Notes under the pieces: generated by a model
The model's input: the letters and a program-made list of their open reading frames with translations, nothing else
The model's database searches: none
Told to the model about the DNA's origin: nothing
In this document: positions 63,493 to 64,000 of the stretch, piece by piece
Position numbering within the stretch: position 1 is the stretch's first letter
Layout: the number at the start of each line of letters is the position of its first letter
From: Rhodospirillales bacterium
Lineage (GTDB): Bacteria > Pseudomonadota > Alphaproteobacteria > Rhodospirillales > Defluviicoccaceae
DNA: 64,000 nt
Assembly: GCA_016710335.1 (NCBI GenBank)
Contig: JADJXQ010000025.1
Location: 62,001 to 126,000 of the forward strand
Reading direction: 5' to 3'
Position numbers and translations under genes: made by a program

Positions 63493-64000
63493 CAGTGGTC
63501 GTCGGCGGGCAGTTCGGATCCGAAGGAAAAGGCAAGGTTGCCTGTGAACTCGCGCGCCGCGACCGGGCATCGGTCGCGGTTCGCATCGGCGGTTCCAACT
63601 CTGGTCACACCGTCGTCGATGATCAGGGCAGGACCCGGATTTTTCGACACTTGCCGACCGCGGCGGTGCTTCCCGACACGATCTGCGTAATTGGTCCCGG
63701 ATCGTATCTCGACGTCGATGTTCTCCTCCGGGAAATTTCGGGTACGTGCCTAACCCCGGCGCGCCTCCTGATCGATCCGAACGCCGTCATCATCTCCGAG
63801 GCCCACAAGGAGGCGGAACGACAACGTGAGGGCGCCAGGCCGATCTCTTCGACTTGCAGCGGCACAGGTGCCGCGGTCGCAGATCGGGTTCTTCGCGCGC
63901 CAAATGTGCCGTTTGCTTCCTCGGAGCCGCGCCTTCAGCCCTTCGTTCAACCGACCCAGCCATTCCTGAGGCAACGCTTGACCAGTGGCGAACGTGTGAT
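63483..64000 (+). CDS. Adenylosuccinate synthetase-like protein (PurA/PurZ superfamily), N-terminal part
   Basis: At least 172 residues from a GTG at 63483; the gene runs off the right edge. VVVGGQFGSEGKGKVA is the PurA P-loop, but canonical PurA reads GDEGKGK, so the catalytic Asp is Ser here. GGSNSGHTVV keeps the His of the second catalytic motif, and SSTCSGTGAAVADRVLR corresponds to the IMP-binding Thr loop. The family joins aspartate to a purine using GTP; phage PurZ does this on dGMP. Translationally coupled to the exonuclease-kinase gene. It is unlikely to be the housekeeping purA. Confidence 0.83.
   Translation, partial: MPVTVVVGGQFGSEGKGKVACELARRDRASVAVRIGGSNSGHTVVDDQGRTRIFRHLPTAAVLPDTICVIGPGSYLDVDVLLREISGTCLTPARLLIDPNAVIISEAHKEAERQREGARPISSTCSGTGAAVADRVLRAPNVPFASSEPRLQPFVQPTQPFLRQRLTSGERV

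Noticed and set aside
1..64000. CRISPR array, insertion sequence or prophage
   Set aside because: No spaced repeats, transposase, integrase or phage structural gene was found on either strand.

Overview
The window is GC-rich and densely coded. It looks like the chromosome of an alphaproteobacterium, most likely of the Rhodospirillales type. I base this on a conserved gene run (nagZ, M50 protease, scpA, scpB, tatABC, serS, surE, pcm, nlpD-like, DUF815 ATPase, yajC, secD, secF, Mth938-like, NDUFAF6-like), on COQ9 and UbiK homologues, on a phasin, and on frequent 4-nt stop/start overlaps. Species cannot be named from this sequence alone. No rRNA, tRNA, CRISPR array or insertion sequence was found.

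Layout. (1) 1-18641: housekeeping backbone for cell-wall recycling, chromosome condensation, Tat and Sec export, seryl-tRNA synthesis and protein or nucleotide repair. It is interrupted by probable cargo genes: a sulfotransferase (4497), a halohydrin-dehalogenase-like protein (9794), a dienelactone hydrolase (15139), an Fe superoxide dismutase (16067) and a degenerate squalene-synthase-like protein (16781). (2) 18647-25535: AI-2E-type permease and glycan genes (GT2, an AT-rich flippase, a GT-C membrane glycosyltransferase, a DUF482 acyltransferase-like protein). (3) 25604-32384: two lipoproteins, a type I secretion ABC/HlyD pair and a divergently transcribed CHASE2 adenylate cyclase. (4) 32388-39318: a second envelope/glycan block (GT-C, NAD-binding protein, methyltransferase, FemAB-like, flippase-like membrane protein, polysaccharide deacetylase, GT2). 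(5) 39340-44712: a Pat-type lysine acetyltransferase and several small or unknown genes.

(6) 44803-51440: a probable diffusible-signal-factor locus. A REC-PAS-PAS-GGDEF-EAL protein is divergent from an RpfF-type DSF synthase, followed by a FadL-type outer-membrane fatty-acid channel and an alpha/beta hydrolase. This could join synthesis, uptake and c-di-GMP sensing of a fatty-acid signal. (7) 51557-56187: PqiA-like protein, a possible 30-residue membrane peptide, ilvE, and a MarR / response regulator / histidine kinase operon like petP-petR. (8) 56294-61281: csaA, a phasin, a COQ9-proC-YbjN-UbiK group and hldD.

(9) 61387-64000: the least ordinary part. A three-domain protein (DEDD exonuclease, DUF429, P-loop kinase) overlaps the start of a PurA-superfamily gene cut by the window end. 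That PurA-like protein has Ser where PurA has its catalytic Asp. This is the best candidate for an undescribed nucleotide-modification, salvage or defence system.

Dispersed palindromic elements related to CCTGAGCCTGTCGAAGG occur in three intergenic regions, and several short tandem repeats lie between genes.
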